64,000 nt of DNA from FEN-1219 sp963810755. GTDB lineage: Bacteria > Pseudomonadota > Gammaproteobacteria > Steroidobacterales > Rariloculaceae. The notes below the pieces were generated by a model, which was not told where the DNA came from, searched no databases, and saw only the letters and a list, made by a program, of their open reading frames with translations. The stretch is from contig CAWEOP010000001.1 in assembly GCA_963810755.1 (NCBI GenBank), positions 92,356-156,355 on the forward strand, read 5' to 3'. Below, in pieces: positions 18,008 through 27,214 of this stretch (positions within the stretch are counted from its first letter, which is position 1; each line of letters begins with the position of its first letter). A program made the position numbers and the translations under genes.

Positions 18008-19222
18008 GTGCCGAGCGCCCGACCTCGCGTGTTTCTCGTGTGGCTCGCCTTGGTGCTCGGGGCCGCGCGGGCGGTGCTCGGGCACGAAATTCCGAGCGAC
18101 GTGACCGTGCAGATCATCGTCGCGCCGGCCGGCGAGCGCGTGCGGGTGCTCGTCCGCGCGCCGCTCGAGGCGATGCAGGACATCGAGTTCCCGACGTTCG
18201 GCCCTGGGTATCTCGATCTCGCCCGCGCCGATCAGGCATTGCGCTCGGCGGCGCAGGTCTGGCTGTCGCGCGACGTCGGCATCTACGAGAACGGCCGGCG
18301 GCTCCCGAGCCTCGAGCTCGCGGCGCTCCGCGTCTCGATCCCGAGCGACCGCTCGTTCGCAGAGTTCGACACCGCACTCGCACACTTACGCGGGCCACCG
18401 CTTCCTAATGACACTCAGCTCGTGTGGCAGCAGGCGCTGCTCGACGTGCTGTTCGAGGCGCCGATCGCGTCCGCGACCTCGGCGTTCGCGCTCGACGCTC
18501 GGCTCGACCGGCTCGGGGCGCGCGTCGTGACCGCGGTGCAGTTCGTCGCGGCGAACGGCACGGTGCGGATCTTCGAGGCGGAAGGCAACGCCGGACTCGT
18601 GCAACTCGATCCGCGCTGGCATCAGTCGTTGCTGCGTTTCTTGCGGCTCGGTTTCGGGCACATCCTCGGCGGCGTCGACCATCTCTTGTTCTTGCTGTGC
18701 CTCGTCGTGCCGTTCCGCCGCGAGCTGCGCTCGCTCGTTTGGATCGTCACGGCGTTTACCGTAGGCCACTCGGTGACGCTGATCGCCTCCGCGTACGGGC
18801 TCGCTCCCGACGCGCTGTGGTTCCCGCCGCTCGTCGAAACGCTGATCGCCGCGTCGATCCTTTATATGGCCGTCGAGAACGTCGTCGCGGCAGACGCGAA
18901 GGCGCGGTTGATCAAGACGCGCTGGGCCGTCGCGCTCGGCTTCGGTCTCATCCACGGCTTCGGTTTCTCGTTCGGACTGCGCAACACGCTGCAGTTCGCG
19001 GGCGACTACGTGTTGACTGCGCTCTTGTCGTTCAACGTCGGCATCGAGCTCGGCCAACTGCTCGTGCTCGTTGTGCTCGTGCCCGTGCTCAACGTAGTGT
19101 TTCGCTACGTGGTCGCCGAGCGCGTCGGCGTGATCGTGCTTTCCGTGATCGTGGGCCACACGGCGTGGCACTGGATGGCGGAGCGCTTCGCGGCGCTGCG
19201 CCAGTTCGATTTGTTCGGCTGA
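18008..19222 (+). CDS. HupE/UreJ-family membrane protein
   Basis: 404 residues using the GTG at 18008, which lies behind AGGA and gives a signal peptide (VFLVWLALVLGAARAVLG). An earlier in-frame start overlapping the divergent promoter is unlikely. The N-terminal half is an extracytoplasmic domain; the C-terminal half carries about six membrane segments with the HupE/UreJ signature GFGHILGGVDHLLFLLCL, the GHSVTL motif, GFGLIHGFGFSFGL and GHTAWHWM. The histidine-rich membrane part suggests metal (nickel or cobalt) permeation by analogy with HupE; the metal is unproven. No urease or hydrogenase genes are nearby. Confidence 0.82.
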   Translation: MPSARPRVFLVWLALVLGAARAVLGHEIPSDVTVQIIVAPAGERVRVLVRAPLEAMQDIEFPTFGPGYLDLARADQALRSAAQVWLSRDVGIYENGRRLPSLELAALRVSIPSDRSFAEFDTALAHLRGPPLPNDTQLVWQQALLDVLFEAPIASATSAFALDARLDRLGARVVTAVQFVAANGTVRIFEAEGNAGLVQLDPRWHQSLLRFLRLGFGHILGGVDHLLFLLCLVVPFRRELRSLVWIVTAFTVGHSVTLIASAYGLAPDALWFPPLVETLIAASILYMAVENVVAADAKARLIKTRWAVALGFGLIHGFGFSFGLRNTLQFAGDYVLTALLSFNVGIELGQLLVLVVLVPVLNVVFRYVVAERVGVIVLSVIVGHTAWHWMAERFAALRQFDLFG

Positions 19223-19291
19223 GCGTCATCGCCTATCTTGCGGTCTCGACCAGCGTCGCGACGAAGAAGAACCAAAACTAAGGAGCAACGC

Positions 19292-19975
19292 ATGTCTTTG
19301 CAGATCATCGGCGCCGGCCTCGGCCGGACTGGAACCTTATCGCTCAAAGTCGCGCTCGAGAAGCTCGGCTTCAGCCCTTGCTACCACATGGTCGAGGTTT
19401 GGGCGAACTTTCCGAGCATCGCCGGTTGGCTCGAAGCCGCGAACGGGCGGCCGGACTGGGAGCGCATCTTCGCGGGCTACCCAGCGACGGTCGACTATCC
19501 GGGCTGTCACTTCTGGCGCGAGCTCACGGCCGCCTACCCGAAGGCGAAGGTGCTGCTCACCGTCCGCGACCCCGAGGACTGGTTCGAGTCGGCCCACGCC
19601 ACGGTTTTTTCGCCGCAGATGCGCGCACGGGCCGGCGGATCGCCAGCCAAGGAGTTCCTCGAGAAGACCGTCTGGGGCGATTTCGGCAGCGGTATCGACG
19701 ATCGCGACTACATGGTGGCGGCGTTCGAGCGACACACCGCGGAAGTACGGCGCGCCATTCCGAAGGATCGGTTGCTCGTGTTCGAGGTAGCTCAGGGTTG
19801 GAAGCCGCTCTGCGAATTCCTCGACGTACCGGTTCCGAGCGTACCGTTCCCGCGGCTGAACTCGCGCGAAGAGATGGCGGCGATGTTGGCCGCGGCCGGC
19901 TCGGGGCCTGCGGCCGCGCCGGAAGACATCGCGGCGCACGCGAAGGAGTTCATCGCGCAATCTCGCAAGCTCTGA
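19292..19975 (+). CDS. sulfotransferase family protein
   Basis: 227 residues. The ATG at 19292 follows AGGAGC (19281-19286). The PAPS-binding loop is at the N-terminus (GLGRTGTLSLKVALEKLG), followed by CYHMVEVW, FWRELTAAYPKAKVLLTVRDPEDWFES (the 3'-phosphate-binding strand-helix) and a C-terminal FEVAQGWKPLCEFLDVPVP, which is the pattern of the short Sulfotransfer_4-type proteins. Such enzymes move sulfate from PAPS to a hydroxyl or amine. Acceptor unknown, and no carbohydrate biosynthesis genes flank it. Confidence 0.85.
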   Translation: MSLQIIGAGLGRTGTLSLKVALEKLGFSPCYHMVEVWANFPSIAGWLEAANGRPDWERIFAGYPATVDYPGCHFWRELTAAYPKAKVLLTVRDPEDWFESAHATVFSPQMRARAGGSPAKEFLEKTVWGDFGSGIDDRDYMVAAFERHTAEVRRAIPKDRLLVFEVAQGWKPLCEFLDVPVPSVPFPRLNSREEMAAMLAAAGSGPAAAPEDIAAHAKEFIAQSRKL

Positions 19976-20115
19976 CTCGCCGCGGGTTGCATGGCCGAGT
20001 CTGTGTCATTTCGTGACGCGAACGGCACTACCGCACCGGAGTCGTTCTCGCCAGCCGCCGCGTTTGAAACTACTATCGCCGTTCGCTGGCGCGTAGCCGC
20101 AAAGGCAGGGTCGAT

Positions 20116-20995
20116 ATGAAAGTAGGTTTCGTCGGTTTGGGCCGGATGGGGCAGGGCATGGCGCGGCGCCTCATGGGCGCCGGTCACGATCTGTGCGTGT
20201 TCGACGTGGTCGCCGCCGCCACCGCGCCTTTCGCGGAAGCGGGCGCACGGGTCTCTCGCTCGGTTCGCGATCTTGCGGGCAGCGAGGTGGTCGTCTCGAT
20301 GCTCGTCGAGGACGCGATCATCCGCGACGTCGCGCTCGGCGCGGGCGGCTTGTGCGAGTCGCTCGGCAAGGGCGCGATCCACGTCGTGATGGGCACGCAC
20401 GGCGTCGCGATGGTGCGCGAGCTCGAGGCGCGGCACGCGGCGGCCGGGCAGACGCTGGTCGCGGCGCCGGTGCTCGGCCGTCCGGACCTCGCGGCGAGCG
20501 GGCAGCTCGGCATCGTCGTCGGCGGTCCGCCGGCGGCTGTCGCGCGCGTCAACGATCTCTTGAGCGCGATGGGCCGGCGTACGTTCGTCGCGGGTGTTAA
20601 GACCTGAGTCCGCGACCGCGATCAAGCTCGCGAACAACGCGGTGCTCGGCTGCGCGATGGTCGCGATGGCCGAGGGCTTCTCGCTCGTGCGCAAGTACGA
20701 CGTGCCGCCGCAGGTCTTTCAAGACGTGATGACCGAAGGGCTGTTCGCGGCGCCCGCCTACAAGATCTACGGCCAGAAGATGGTGGACGAGAGCTTCGAT
20801 CAGGTCGGCTCGCCGATCACGGTCGGGCTCAAGGACGCGAACTTGATCGCGGCCGCGGCGGATATCGCGCGCGTGCCGATGCCGAGCCACAACGTCTATC
20901 TCGAGCGCCTCATCGGCGCGGTCGCGCATGGCGACGGCAACCGCGACCAGGCCGTGCTCGGGCGCGAGCAGGCGCGCGCGGCCGGCTTGGAATAG
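20116..20995 (+). CDS. NAD(P)-dependent beta-hydroxyacid dehydrogenase, one frameshift
   Basis: Paralogue of the enzyme at 7441. The N-terminal Rossmann part (KVGFVGLGRMGQG to GRRTFVAGVK) runs to about 20600, where one extra base (in GTTAAGACCTGAG) causes a stop. Removing it restores KPESATAIKLANNAV with the catalytic lysine, and the protein continues to 20995 at full family length of about 292 residues. It shares the unusual APVLGRPD string with the 7441 enzyme instead of DAPVSGG. The YciI gene follows at 23 bases. The break looks like a sequencing error, because both halves are perfectly conserved. Confidence 0.83.
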
Positions 20996-21018
20996 ACGGC
21001 CGCCGCGCGCTCGCCGCC

Positions 21019-21342
21019 ATGTTCGTGATCGAGCTCGTCTACAAAGCGGATCTCGGCGAGATCGATGCACACATGCGCGCGCACATGGCTTGGCTCAACA
21101 AGCACTACGCCGCCGGGACGTTCCTCGTGTCCGGACGCAAGGTGCCGCGCGACGGCGGCATCATCCTGGCTGTCGGCAAGAACCGCGCGGAGATCGAGGC
21201 GATCGCGAAGGAGGATCCGTTCTGCAAGAACGGCCTCGCGGAGTTTCGAGTAGTCGAGTTTCGCGCGAGCCAGCGCGCGGACGACATTCAAGCGCGGATC
21301 GCGAGCGGCGATCCGCCGGCTCGCGGGTCGCGGCCGCGGTAG
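21019..21342 (+). CDS. YciI family protein
   Basis: 107 residues of the YCII alpha/beta dimeric ferredoxin-like fold: VIELVYKADLGEIDAHMRAHMAWLNKHYAAG, then FLVSGRKVPRDGGIILAVG and DPFCKNGLAEFRVVEF. The conserved histidine (HMAWL) and aspartate (DPF) of the family's putative active site are present. The gene follows the 20116 dehydrogenase closely and may be its operon partner. Biochemical role of the family is largely undefined. Confidence 0.85.
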   Translation: MFVIELVYKADLGEIDAHMRAHMAWLNKHYAAGTFLVSGRKVPRDGGIILAVGKNRAEIEAIAKEDPFCKNGLAEFRVVEFRASQRADDIQARIASGDPPARGSRPR

Positions 21343-21406
21343 CGCCGCCCCGCCAGGCTGATCGATGCGTGCCGCTTGTCGCGGTCCAACGACCGCAGCG
21401 TGATCG

Positions 21407-21826
21407 TCAGCGGACGCGATCGACGATCACGACGCCGAATTCGGTGTTCGCGGCGAACCCCTTGACGACACCGTCTTCGACCCGAAACTTCACGTCGACG
21501 TCGATGCCTTTCAGGAAAAACTCCGTCTCCGACGTCGCAAGCATCTCGAACGGCACCATGACTCCAGGGCTCTGCGCGAACAGCCGGCCCTTCTCCAACG
21601 TCAACTCGACCGTGAAGTTCGCTCGGCCTTCGTACTTTCCGACGTAGCGCTCGAGCGTGGCAGCGTCGAGAGTGATCGACGAGCGCTCGACTGGTGCTGG
21701 CCGCGTGGCGCCGTTCGCGGTGCGCGTCGTCCCCGCCGGCGGCAACGGGGGCCGCAGCCCGAGCCAGACGGAGCAGAGCAGAATGGCTCCGCCGAGAAAC
21801 ACGGACGGATGTATGGCGAGTCTCAT
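21407..21826 (-). CDS. exported or membrane-anchored DUF3471-like protein
   Basis: 139 residues. An N-terminal hydrophobic segment (about 7-26) is followed by a short linker and a domain resembling the DUF3471 C-terminal domain of serine hydrolases: TLERYVGKYEGRANFTVELTLEKGRLFAQSPG, then ATSETEFFLKGIDVDVKF and VKGFAANTEF. In most proteins the domain is fused to a beta-lactamase-like hydrolase; here it stands alone. Role unknown. It lies 42 bases upstream of the ABC permease gene's 3' end in the same orientation, after that operon. Confidence 0.72.
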   Translation of the reverse strand: MRLAIHPSVFLGGAILLCSVWLGLRPPLPPAGTTRTANGATRPAPVERSSITLDAATLERYVGKYEGRANFTVELTLEKGRLFAQSPGVMVPFEMLATSETEFFLKGIDVDVKFRVEDGVVKGFAANTEFGVVIVDRVR

Positions 21827-21868
21827 CCGATCTTCCCTATTCGATCACTCGGGCTCGATGGCGTGGGC

Positions 21869-23235
21869 TCACGTCGATGCCCGCACGCGGGCGTCGGCGC
21901 GGCAGAGCATCCAGTCGAGATTTTGCCAACGGCGTTGGGCGACGCCACGAAACACCAATGCGGCGGCGGCGAGCGCCGCCTCGAGCGCGACGACCTTCGC
22001 GGTCGGAGTGCCCGGTGCCGACGTGTAGACCGCAACGATCATCAACGCGAGCATCGTCGCGACCGCGAGCGTTGCGTCGATCCAGCCGATCCGCGCTGTG
22101 ATCATGAGGCCGAGGTAGGTGCTGAGCGCCGTGCCGAGCATCAGCAAGCCCATGCCGAATGCGAGCGTTCCCGTCGGCAAATAGAAATAGGTGCCGACCG
22201 CCACGAGCATCACCAGCAGCACGCCGAGCGAGTAGCTGTTGTGGCGCCAGAACGCGTCCTCGACGCGCCGGAAAAGCTCCGCTCGCGTCCAATGCGCGCG
22301 CAGCCACAAGCCGCGGCTACGGGTGGCGGCGACACTCGCGACGGCGCCAGAGAGGATGCTCAGTATCGTGAGGAAGAACAGCCACGGGCTCGGCGCCGAC
22401 GGCGCCATTTCTCGCTGGAAGCCGTTGAGGAAATACGTCGCGATCAGGATCGGGACGACTTGGCCGATCGCGAGACCCCACGGCCGCGCCGTGCCGATCA
22501 GAAAGTCGATCTCGCCGCCGCCGTCGTACGAAGCGCCCGCGAGCCGGCCGGTCAGCGTTTGTTTGAGCCGGCTGAGCGCGCCCTTGAGCCTGGGCGCCAG
22601 CAGAAAGCCCGCGGCGAACAGGCCCCAGAGCAGCGCGCAGGCGATCCAATACGGCGCGAGCGACCTCGACGGCCAGCCGATGAACCGAATCGGCAACACC
22701 AGCGTCGCGATCGTCACGAGCGCGCCGACCAGAAGGCCCGTTGCAGAACCGGCACCGAGTCGTCCGGTGAGCCACAGCACGACATACATCAGGCTGCAGG
22801 TCAGCAGCGAAACCACGAAGGCGCGCTCGAACACGAGGTCGAGCGCCATTGGCGATCGAACGTAATAGACGGTGATCGTGGATGCCGCGACGAGAGCGAC
22901 GAGCGTGAGCGTAGCGAACGCGCTCGTGAGGAGCTTGGCGCGGCCGTGCGGCAGCACGTACACGTAGTGGCTCGACGCGAGCCGCGCGAACAGTGCGGGC
23001 AAGCAGCGACGCCCCGAACGTGACGCACAGCAGTCCCGCGATGGGCAGCAGCGTGAGGAAGCTCTCCTGCGCTAGCGAGAAACGCGACTGCCCGCCTTGC
23101 GAGCCGATCAACGGCGGCAGATAGAGAAACGCGGCGGAGCCGCCGATCACGCCGATCGACGCCGAGCACCGTGATGCCGCGCAGCAGCAGCGTGCCGGTG
23201 AAATAGGCGACGATGAGTCGCAGCACGGCTTTCAC
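21869..23235 (-). CDS. ABC transporter permease, two frameshifts
   Basis: A polytopic membrane protein of about 455 residues after two one-base corrections. It starts with GTG at 23235 overlapping the stop of the ATPase gene (GTGA), giving VKAVLRLIVAYFTGTLLLRGITVLG. Near 23160 the frame moves to IGVIGGSAAFLYLPPLIGSQGG...LLPIAGLLCVTFGASLL, and near 23005 to LPALFARLASSHYVYVLPHGRAKLL..., after which about ten further membrane segments run to 21869. HYVYVLP-GRAKLL is typical of ABC-2-type permeases paired with YtrA-regulated ATPases. Substrate unknown. Each shift corresponds to one extra base. Confidence 0.78.
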
Positions 23236-24134
23236 TCGGGCAGCTCCCGAGGCAGCTCGCGGTGCAGCTCGAGGAAGATGTCCTCGAGCGTGAGCTGCTC
23301 GACCTCGACGTCGGCACCGAGTTCCCGCGCCAGAGTCTCGCGCTGTTCCACGCGCCAGTCCTGCACGACGGCCGTCGCCGTCGTACCGTTGCGCTGCAGG
23401 CGGAGCGCGTTCGGAATCGCGAGCGAGGCGGGCAGCGGGCGCGTCGCGCGCACGTGCAGGCGCACGATCGATTCCTTCAAGGAATCGAAGTCGCCCTGCC
23501 AGTACATCCGCTGGTCCTTGAGGATCCAGATCCGGTTCGCGAGCCGCTCGACGTCCGAGACGATGTGCGACGAGAACACGACGGAGCGGCGGCCGTCGGC
23601 TGCGACTTCGATGATCTGCTCGAGGAACTGGCGGCGCGCGATAGGATCGAGGCTCGCGACCGGCTCGTCGAGGATCAGAACGTCGGGCTTGTGCCCGAGC
23701 CCGAGGAGAATCGAAAGCTTTTGCCGCTGGCCGACGGACATGCTCTTGACGCGTTGCCGGAGATCCACTTCCCATTCGCGGCTGAGGCGCACGACGAGCT
23801 CATCGTCCCAGCGCGGATAGAACGACGCGATCACGCCGATCTGATCCGCCGCCGTCAGCTGATTGATGAGCTCGTCCTGCTGCGGCACGAAGCCGACGCG
23901 CGCTTTCGCCGCCCCGGGCAAGCGATAGCTCTCATAGCCGAACAGTTGCGCGGTGCCCGCCGTGGCCGGCGTAAAGCCGAGCAGCAGCTCGAGCAGCGTC
24001 GTCTTGCCGGCGCCGTTCTTGCCGAGCACGCCGACGATGTCGCCCGGCGCCACCGCAATGGAGACGTCTGCGAGAACCTGTTTGCCGCTGAACGACTTAC
24101 CGAGCGCGTTCGCGACGATGTACGGGGCGGTCAT
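23232..24134 (-). CDS. ABC transporter ATP-binding protein
   Basis: 300 residues from the ATG at 24134. Walker A is GKNGAGKTT, the Q-loop is GFVPQQDEL, the signature is MSVGQRQKLS (SVGQ replacing LSGGQ), Walker B is VLILDEPVASLD, and the switch histidine is in VVFSSHIVSD. The C-terminal about 80 residues are an accessory domain typical of ABC-2 exporters. It starts 5 bases after the GntR regulator and overlaps the permease, making a tight three-gene operon. Drug, peptide or lipid export is the usual role of such systems; the substrate is not evident. Confidence 0.9.
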   Translation of the reverse strand: MTAPYIVANALGKSFSGKQVLADVSIAVAPGDIVGVLGKNGAGKTTLLELLLGFTPATAGTAQLFGYESYRLPGAAKARVGFVPQQDELINQLTAADQIGVIASFYPRWDDELVVRLSREWEVDLRQRVKSMSVGQRQKLSILLGLGHKPDVLILDEPVASLDPIARRQFLEQIIEVAADGRRSVVFSSHIVSDVERLANRIWILKDQRMYWQGDFDSLKESIVRLHVRATRPLPASLAIPNALRLQRNGTTATAVVQDWRVEQRETLARELGADVEVEQLTLEDIFLELHRELPRELPE

Positions 24135-24138
24135 CGGT

Positions 24139-24507
24139 CTACTCCCAAGCGTTGTGCAAGGCCTTGACCACGTCGTTCTCGCCGAGCTCGAGCTGGCGGG
24201 CCGCGAGCACGAGGTGCTCGACATGCGGCTCGATCTGCTCCATGCGCTTCGCAAGGGGCGACTGCGTGCGAGTGGGCTTCGCAACCGTCATCGGCTTGCC
24301 GCGGTGGCGCTCGAGCACGCCCTCCGTTTCGAGCAGGCTATACACCTTCGATACCGTCATCGGATTGATCGCGTGCTGCAGCGCCAGGGCGCGAATGGAC
24401 GGGAGCTCAGTACCCGGCGGAAGCTGCCCGCTCGCGGCCATTCGGCGGATCTGCTCCGAGAGCTGCCGGTAAATCGGCACGCCCGAGTGGGGCTTCAGTA
24501 TGAACAC
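24139..24507 (-). CDS. GntR family transcriptional regulator, YtrA subfamily
   Basis: 122 residues, GTG start behind GGGGGA. The GntR winged helix is clear: GVPIYRQLSEQIRRMAASGQLPPGTELPSIRALALQHAINPMTVSKVYSLLETEGVLERHRGKPM. The C-terminal tail is short (about 45 residues) and helical, as in the YtrA subfamily, which controls adjacent ABC transporter operons and represses itself. A perfect inverted repeat (TAAGTGCA-N12-TGCACTTA) lies 14 bases upstream of the start, exactly where an autoregulatory operator would be. First gene of the operon with the ATPase and permease. Confidence 0.9.
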   Translation of the reverse strand: MFILKPHSGVPIYRQLSEQIRRMAASGQLPPGTELPSIRALALQHAINPMTVSKVYSLLETEGVLERHRGKPMTVAKPTRTQSPLAKRMEQIEPHVEHLVLAARQLELGENDVVKALHNAWE

Positions 24508-24520
24508 GGCGTCCCCCGCC

Positions 24521-24548
24521 TAAGTGCACTAGTACAATAATGCACTTA
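24521..24548 (-). promoter_or_regulatory. probable operator/promoter of the GntR-ABC operon
   Basis: Perfect 8-base inverted repeat TAAGTGCA (24521-24528) and TGCACTTA (24541-24548) separated by an AT-rich 12-base spacer. It lies 14 bases before the GTG of the GntR gene on the minus strand, so the transcript leader would be very short and a bound regulator would cover the promoter. The spacing and symmetry fit a GntR dimer. No other operator candidate is visible in the 183-base gap. Confidence 0.7.
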
Positions 24549-24690
24549 TGCCGCTCGGTCAATTGGAAGAGCTGGGCGGCGCTCGAATTTGCGACGCGTA
24601 TCACGCGACGCCGGCGCAAAGCGTCCGATCGATGCGTCAAATGCGCGCCGCCGTCGCAGCGCAACAACGCGCGGAACCCGGAGTGGCGAG

Positions 24691-25846
24691 CTAGAACCCT
24701 TCCGGCCAGAGCTTCTTGTAGGCCGCATTCGCGGCCCAGCGCTGCGTCACACTCGGGTGAAACACGTCGCCGGCTTTCGGCGTCCGCGCCTTCGCGCCGA
24801 GATTGAACGGCGGTTTCTTCCAAGGCGCGTGGAAGTCCTGTCCGTAGCGCGTGAGGTCGAGCACGCGCACCGGCGGCGTCGCGAACAGCACGCCGACGCC
24901 CGCGAGCTTCTGCATCATCCAGTCGAGTGCGATGTCGGAGAGGCCGGACTCGCGCGCGGCGTAGCCGCCGCCGACGTCCGAGTGCGCGCCGATGAACCAC
25001 ACTTGCTCGACGCGCTTGTCCTTGTCCCAGCGCGTCACGGGGAAGTCGCGGCGGCGCTCGTCGAGCGCCATCGCGTGAAAGCCGCGCTCGACGGCCGGGC
25101 TCAACTTCGTGTCGACGAAGCTGAAGAAGTCCTTGCGCGAGCCGCGCACGTAGTTCGGCACGCCCATGGACCCGACCGTGTCCCAAACGGCGACGGACTT
25201 GATCGGCACGTTCGCTATCGAGATCCGTCTTGCGCAGCGCGACGGCCGCGATCGCCTCGCCCGCGAAATCCGCGATCGCGTTCAGCAGCGAGCTCAGCTT
25301 CCTGTCGCCCTGAAAGACGAGGCCCTTGCACTTGAACCAGGCTGCGAGACCGCGCAGGTACGCCTCCGACTTGTCGTCCGGGTCGTACTTACGCGGGTTC
25401 AGCAGGCCGACGCCGGAAATCAATCCCGCGAGCGCCCGCGCGGTGTACGCGCCGCGGCTGAAGCCTACGATGTGGATCGAGTCGCCGGGTGCGTAGTTGC
25501 GCGAGACGAACGTGTAGCCGCGGATGATCCGGGCGATCACGCCCGCGCCGAACACGCCGCCGAGCACCTTCATCACGGCGTTCTTCGAGTCGCCGACGCC
25601 GTGGATGTACTTCGAGACTTGCGCGAGCCCCGCCGCTGCGCCGTACAGCATCTCGGTTTCGTTGCGCAGCGCCTGGGTCTCGGCGGTCGCTTGGCCGCGC
25701 AAGCTCGCGAACAGCTTGACGACGTTGGTCACGCCGTCGTCGAGCTCGGCGTCGGTCTGCGCGGCGCCATCGATGTCGGAGGTGCTCGGAGCATCCGCCG
25801 GGCCGTTCCAGGTTCCGTCTGCGCAAAAGACGATTTGCTTCGGCAT
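24691..25846 (-). CDS. DUF2235 alpha/beta hydrolase, one frameshift
   Basis: Starts at 25846 with MPKQIVFCADGTWNGP, the DUF2235 opening (FCDGT-type). The nucleophile motif GFSRGAYTARALAG is present, and the C-terminal part has WDTVGSMG, FIGAHSDVGGGY with the catalytic aspartate, and a terminal domain. Near 25215 the frame slips by one extra base (KTDLD to IANVPIKSVAVWDTVG). DUF2235 includes type VI secretion phospholipase effectors of the Tle1 group as well as stand-alone hydrolases; no T6SS genes are nearby, so an effector role is not supported here. The predicted length is about 384 residues after correction. Confidence 0.82.
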
Positions 25847-26008
25847 CGCGGGCTCCCGGACGCGCTGTGGGATGGCTCGTACACTAGCACGCGATCGCGC
25901 GACGCAGCGTGCAGCACTCACGCTTTAGCCGCGCATCGATTGCCGCTACGCTATTGCGTAGGCTGAGCACTCGTGACCGTGACTTCCCTGATTCTCTCGG
26001 AGCATAGA

Positions 26009-26767
26009 ATGAAGAGGACCTTTCTCGGGGCGGCCGCTACGGCGGCGATCCTGGCCGCGGGATGTGGGCCGTCGCAGCCCCCGCCCGTCGACGCACCCGT
26101 CGATTCCGCGGCGCAGGCCTGGACGGCGCTCGCGAAGCTCCCGAACTGGAGCGGTGTGTGGGAGGTCGACTGGCGCAACGCGCGCAAAGCGGCGCCGCGC
26201 CCGATGATGAAGCTCACGCCCGAATGGCAAGCGAAGGCCGACGCGTATCGGGCGGCGCAGGCCAAGGGCGAGAACCTGCAGAGCGAGGCAGCTAACTGCG
26301 TGCCGCCGGGCCTGCCGGGGATCATGAGCCAACCGTATCCGATTCAGTTTCTCTACCAGCCGGACAAGATCGTGATGCTGATCGAGACGTTCATGCAGTT
26401 CCGGCAGATCTGGATGGACGGCCGTCCCCATCCCGACGACCCGGACCTCACGTTCTACGGCGACTCGATCGGCCATTGGGAAGGGGATACGCTCGTCATC
26501 GACACTGTCGGATTGAGCCCGCAGAACCGAATCGCGCCCGGCATTGGGCACGGCGATCAGTTGCACGTCGTCGAGCGGATCCGCCGCGTCGACGCTGACT
26601 GGCTCGAGATCGAGACCACGCTCACCGATCCCGAGGTGCTCGCGGAGCCATACACGAGCACGGCCTCCTTCAAGCATCTCGACGACGAGATTCGCGAATA
26701 CATTTGCCTCGAGAACAACCGCGACAGCGCCGACGAGAACGGCCGTCCCGGCATCGAGTTGGAGTGA
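26009..26767 (+). CDS. lipoprotein of unknown function, WEGDTLVVDT-motif family
   Basis: 252 residues from the ATG at 26009. The signal peptide ends in the lipobox LAAGC, so the mature protein is probably lipid-anchored, unlike its paralogue at 2129. The family core is LPNWSGVWEVDW, IWMDGRPHPDDPDLTFYGDSIGHWEGDTLVIDTVG, then HVVERIRRVDADWLEIETTLTDPEVL. The gene is followed after 2 bases by a DUF6152 gene, here in the order opposite to the 2.1-3.3 kb pair. Function unknown. The repeated pairing indicates that the two proteins act together. Confidence 0.82.
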   Translation: MKRTFLGAAATAAILAAGCGPSQPPPVDAPVDSAAQAWTALAKLPNWSGVWEVDWRNARKAAPRPMMKLTPEWQAKADAYRAAQAKGENLQSEAANCVPPGLPGIMSQPYPIQFLYQPDKIVMLIETFMQFRQIWMDGRPHPDDPDLTFYGDSIGHWEGDTLVIDTVGLSPQNRIAPGIGHGDQLHVVERIRRVDADWLEIETTLTDPEVLAEPYTSTASFKHLDDEIREYICLENNRDSADENGRPGIELE

Positions 26768-26769
26768 TC

Positions 26770-27177
26770 ATGAGCACGCATCGATTCCTCGCGCTCGCGG
26801 CCTCGGCCGCGCTCGTCGCCGCCGCCGCACCGGCGCTCGCGCACCATTCCACGGCGATGTTCGACTTCGCTAAGACCATCGAGATCACGGGCACCGTGCA
26901 GGACTTTCAATGGACGAACCCCCACACGTGGACGAACGTCGCGGTCGAGGGCGGAGACTCCGCCGGCGTCTACGGTCTCGAGGGCATGAGCCCGAGCTAC
27001 CTCGCGCGCAACGGTTGGACCAAGCGCACGCTGAATCCCGGCGACAAGCTCACGTTCGCAGTGCATCCGCTCAAGGACGGACGCAAGGGCGGCTTCATGG
27101 TCAGCGCGACGCTCGCGGACGGCACGGTGCTCTACAACTTGCCGCGCCGTGCGGAGCCGTCGGACGAATTGCGCTAA
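26770..27177 (+). CDS. DUF6152 family exported protein
   Basis: 135 residues from the ATG at 26770, 2 bases after the preceding gene. Signal peptide to ALA, then HHSTAMFDFAKTIEITGTVQDFQWTNPHTWTNV and a C-terminal LNPGDKLTFAVHPLKDGRKGGFMVSATLADGTVL. It shows the HHS N-terminus and WTNPH core shared with the copies at 2908 and 29259. Paired with a WEGDTLVVDT-family lipoprotein. Confidence 0.85.
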   Translation: MSTHRFLALAASAALVAAAAPALAHHSTAMFDFAKTIEITGTVQDFQWTNPHTWTNVAVEGGDSAGVYGLEGMSPSYLARNGWTKRTLNPGDKLTFAVHPLKDGRKGGFMVSATLADGTVLYNLPRRAEPSDELR

Positions 27178-27214
27178 CAAGGTCCCGCGGTAGCGGGCGA
27201 CGGCGACGGGCGCG

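Noticed and set aside
24691..25846. Type VI secretion phospholipase effector
   Set aside because: DUF2235 fits, but there are no T6SS structural, VgrG, PAAR or immunity genes nearby.
27178..27214. GCGCGCTAGCGCGC palindrome as an operator
   Set aside because: Between convergent genes, with no promoter nearby; at most a bidirectional terminator stem.
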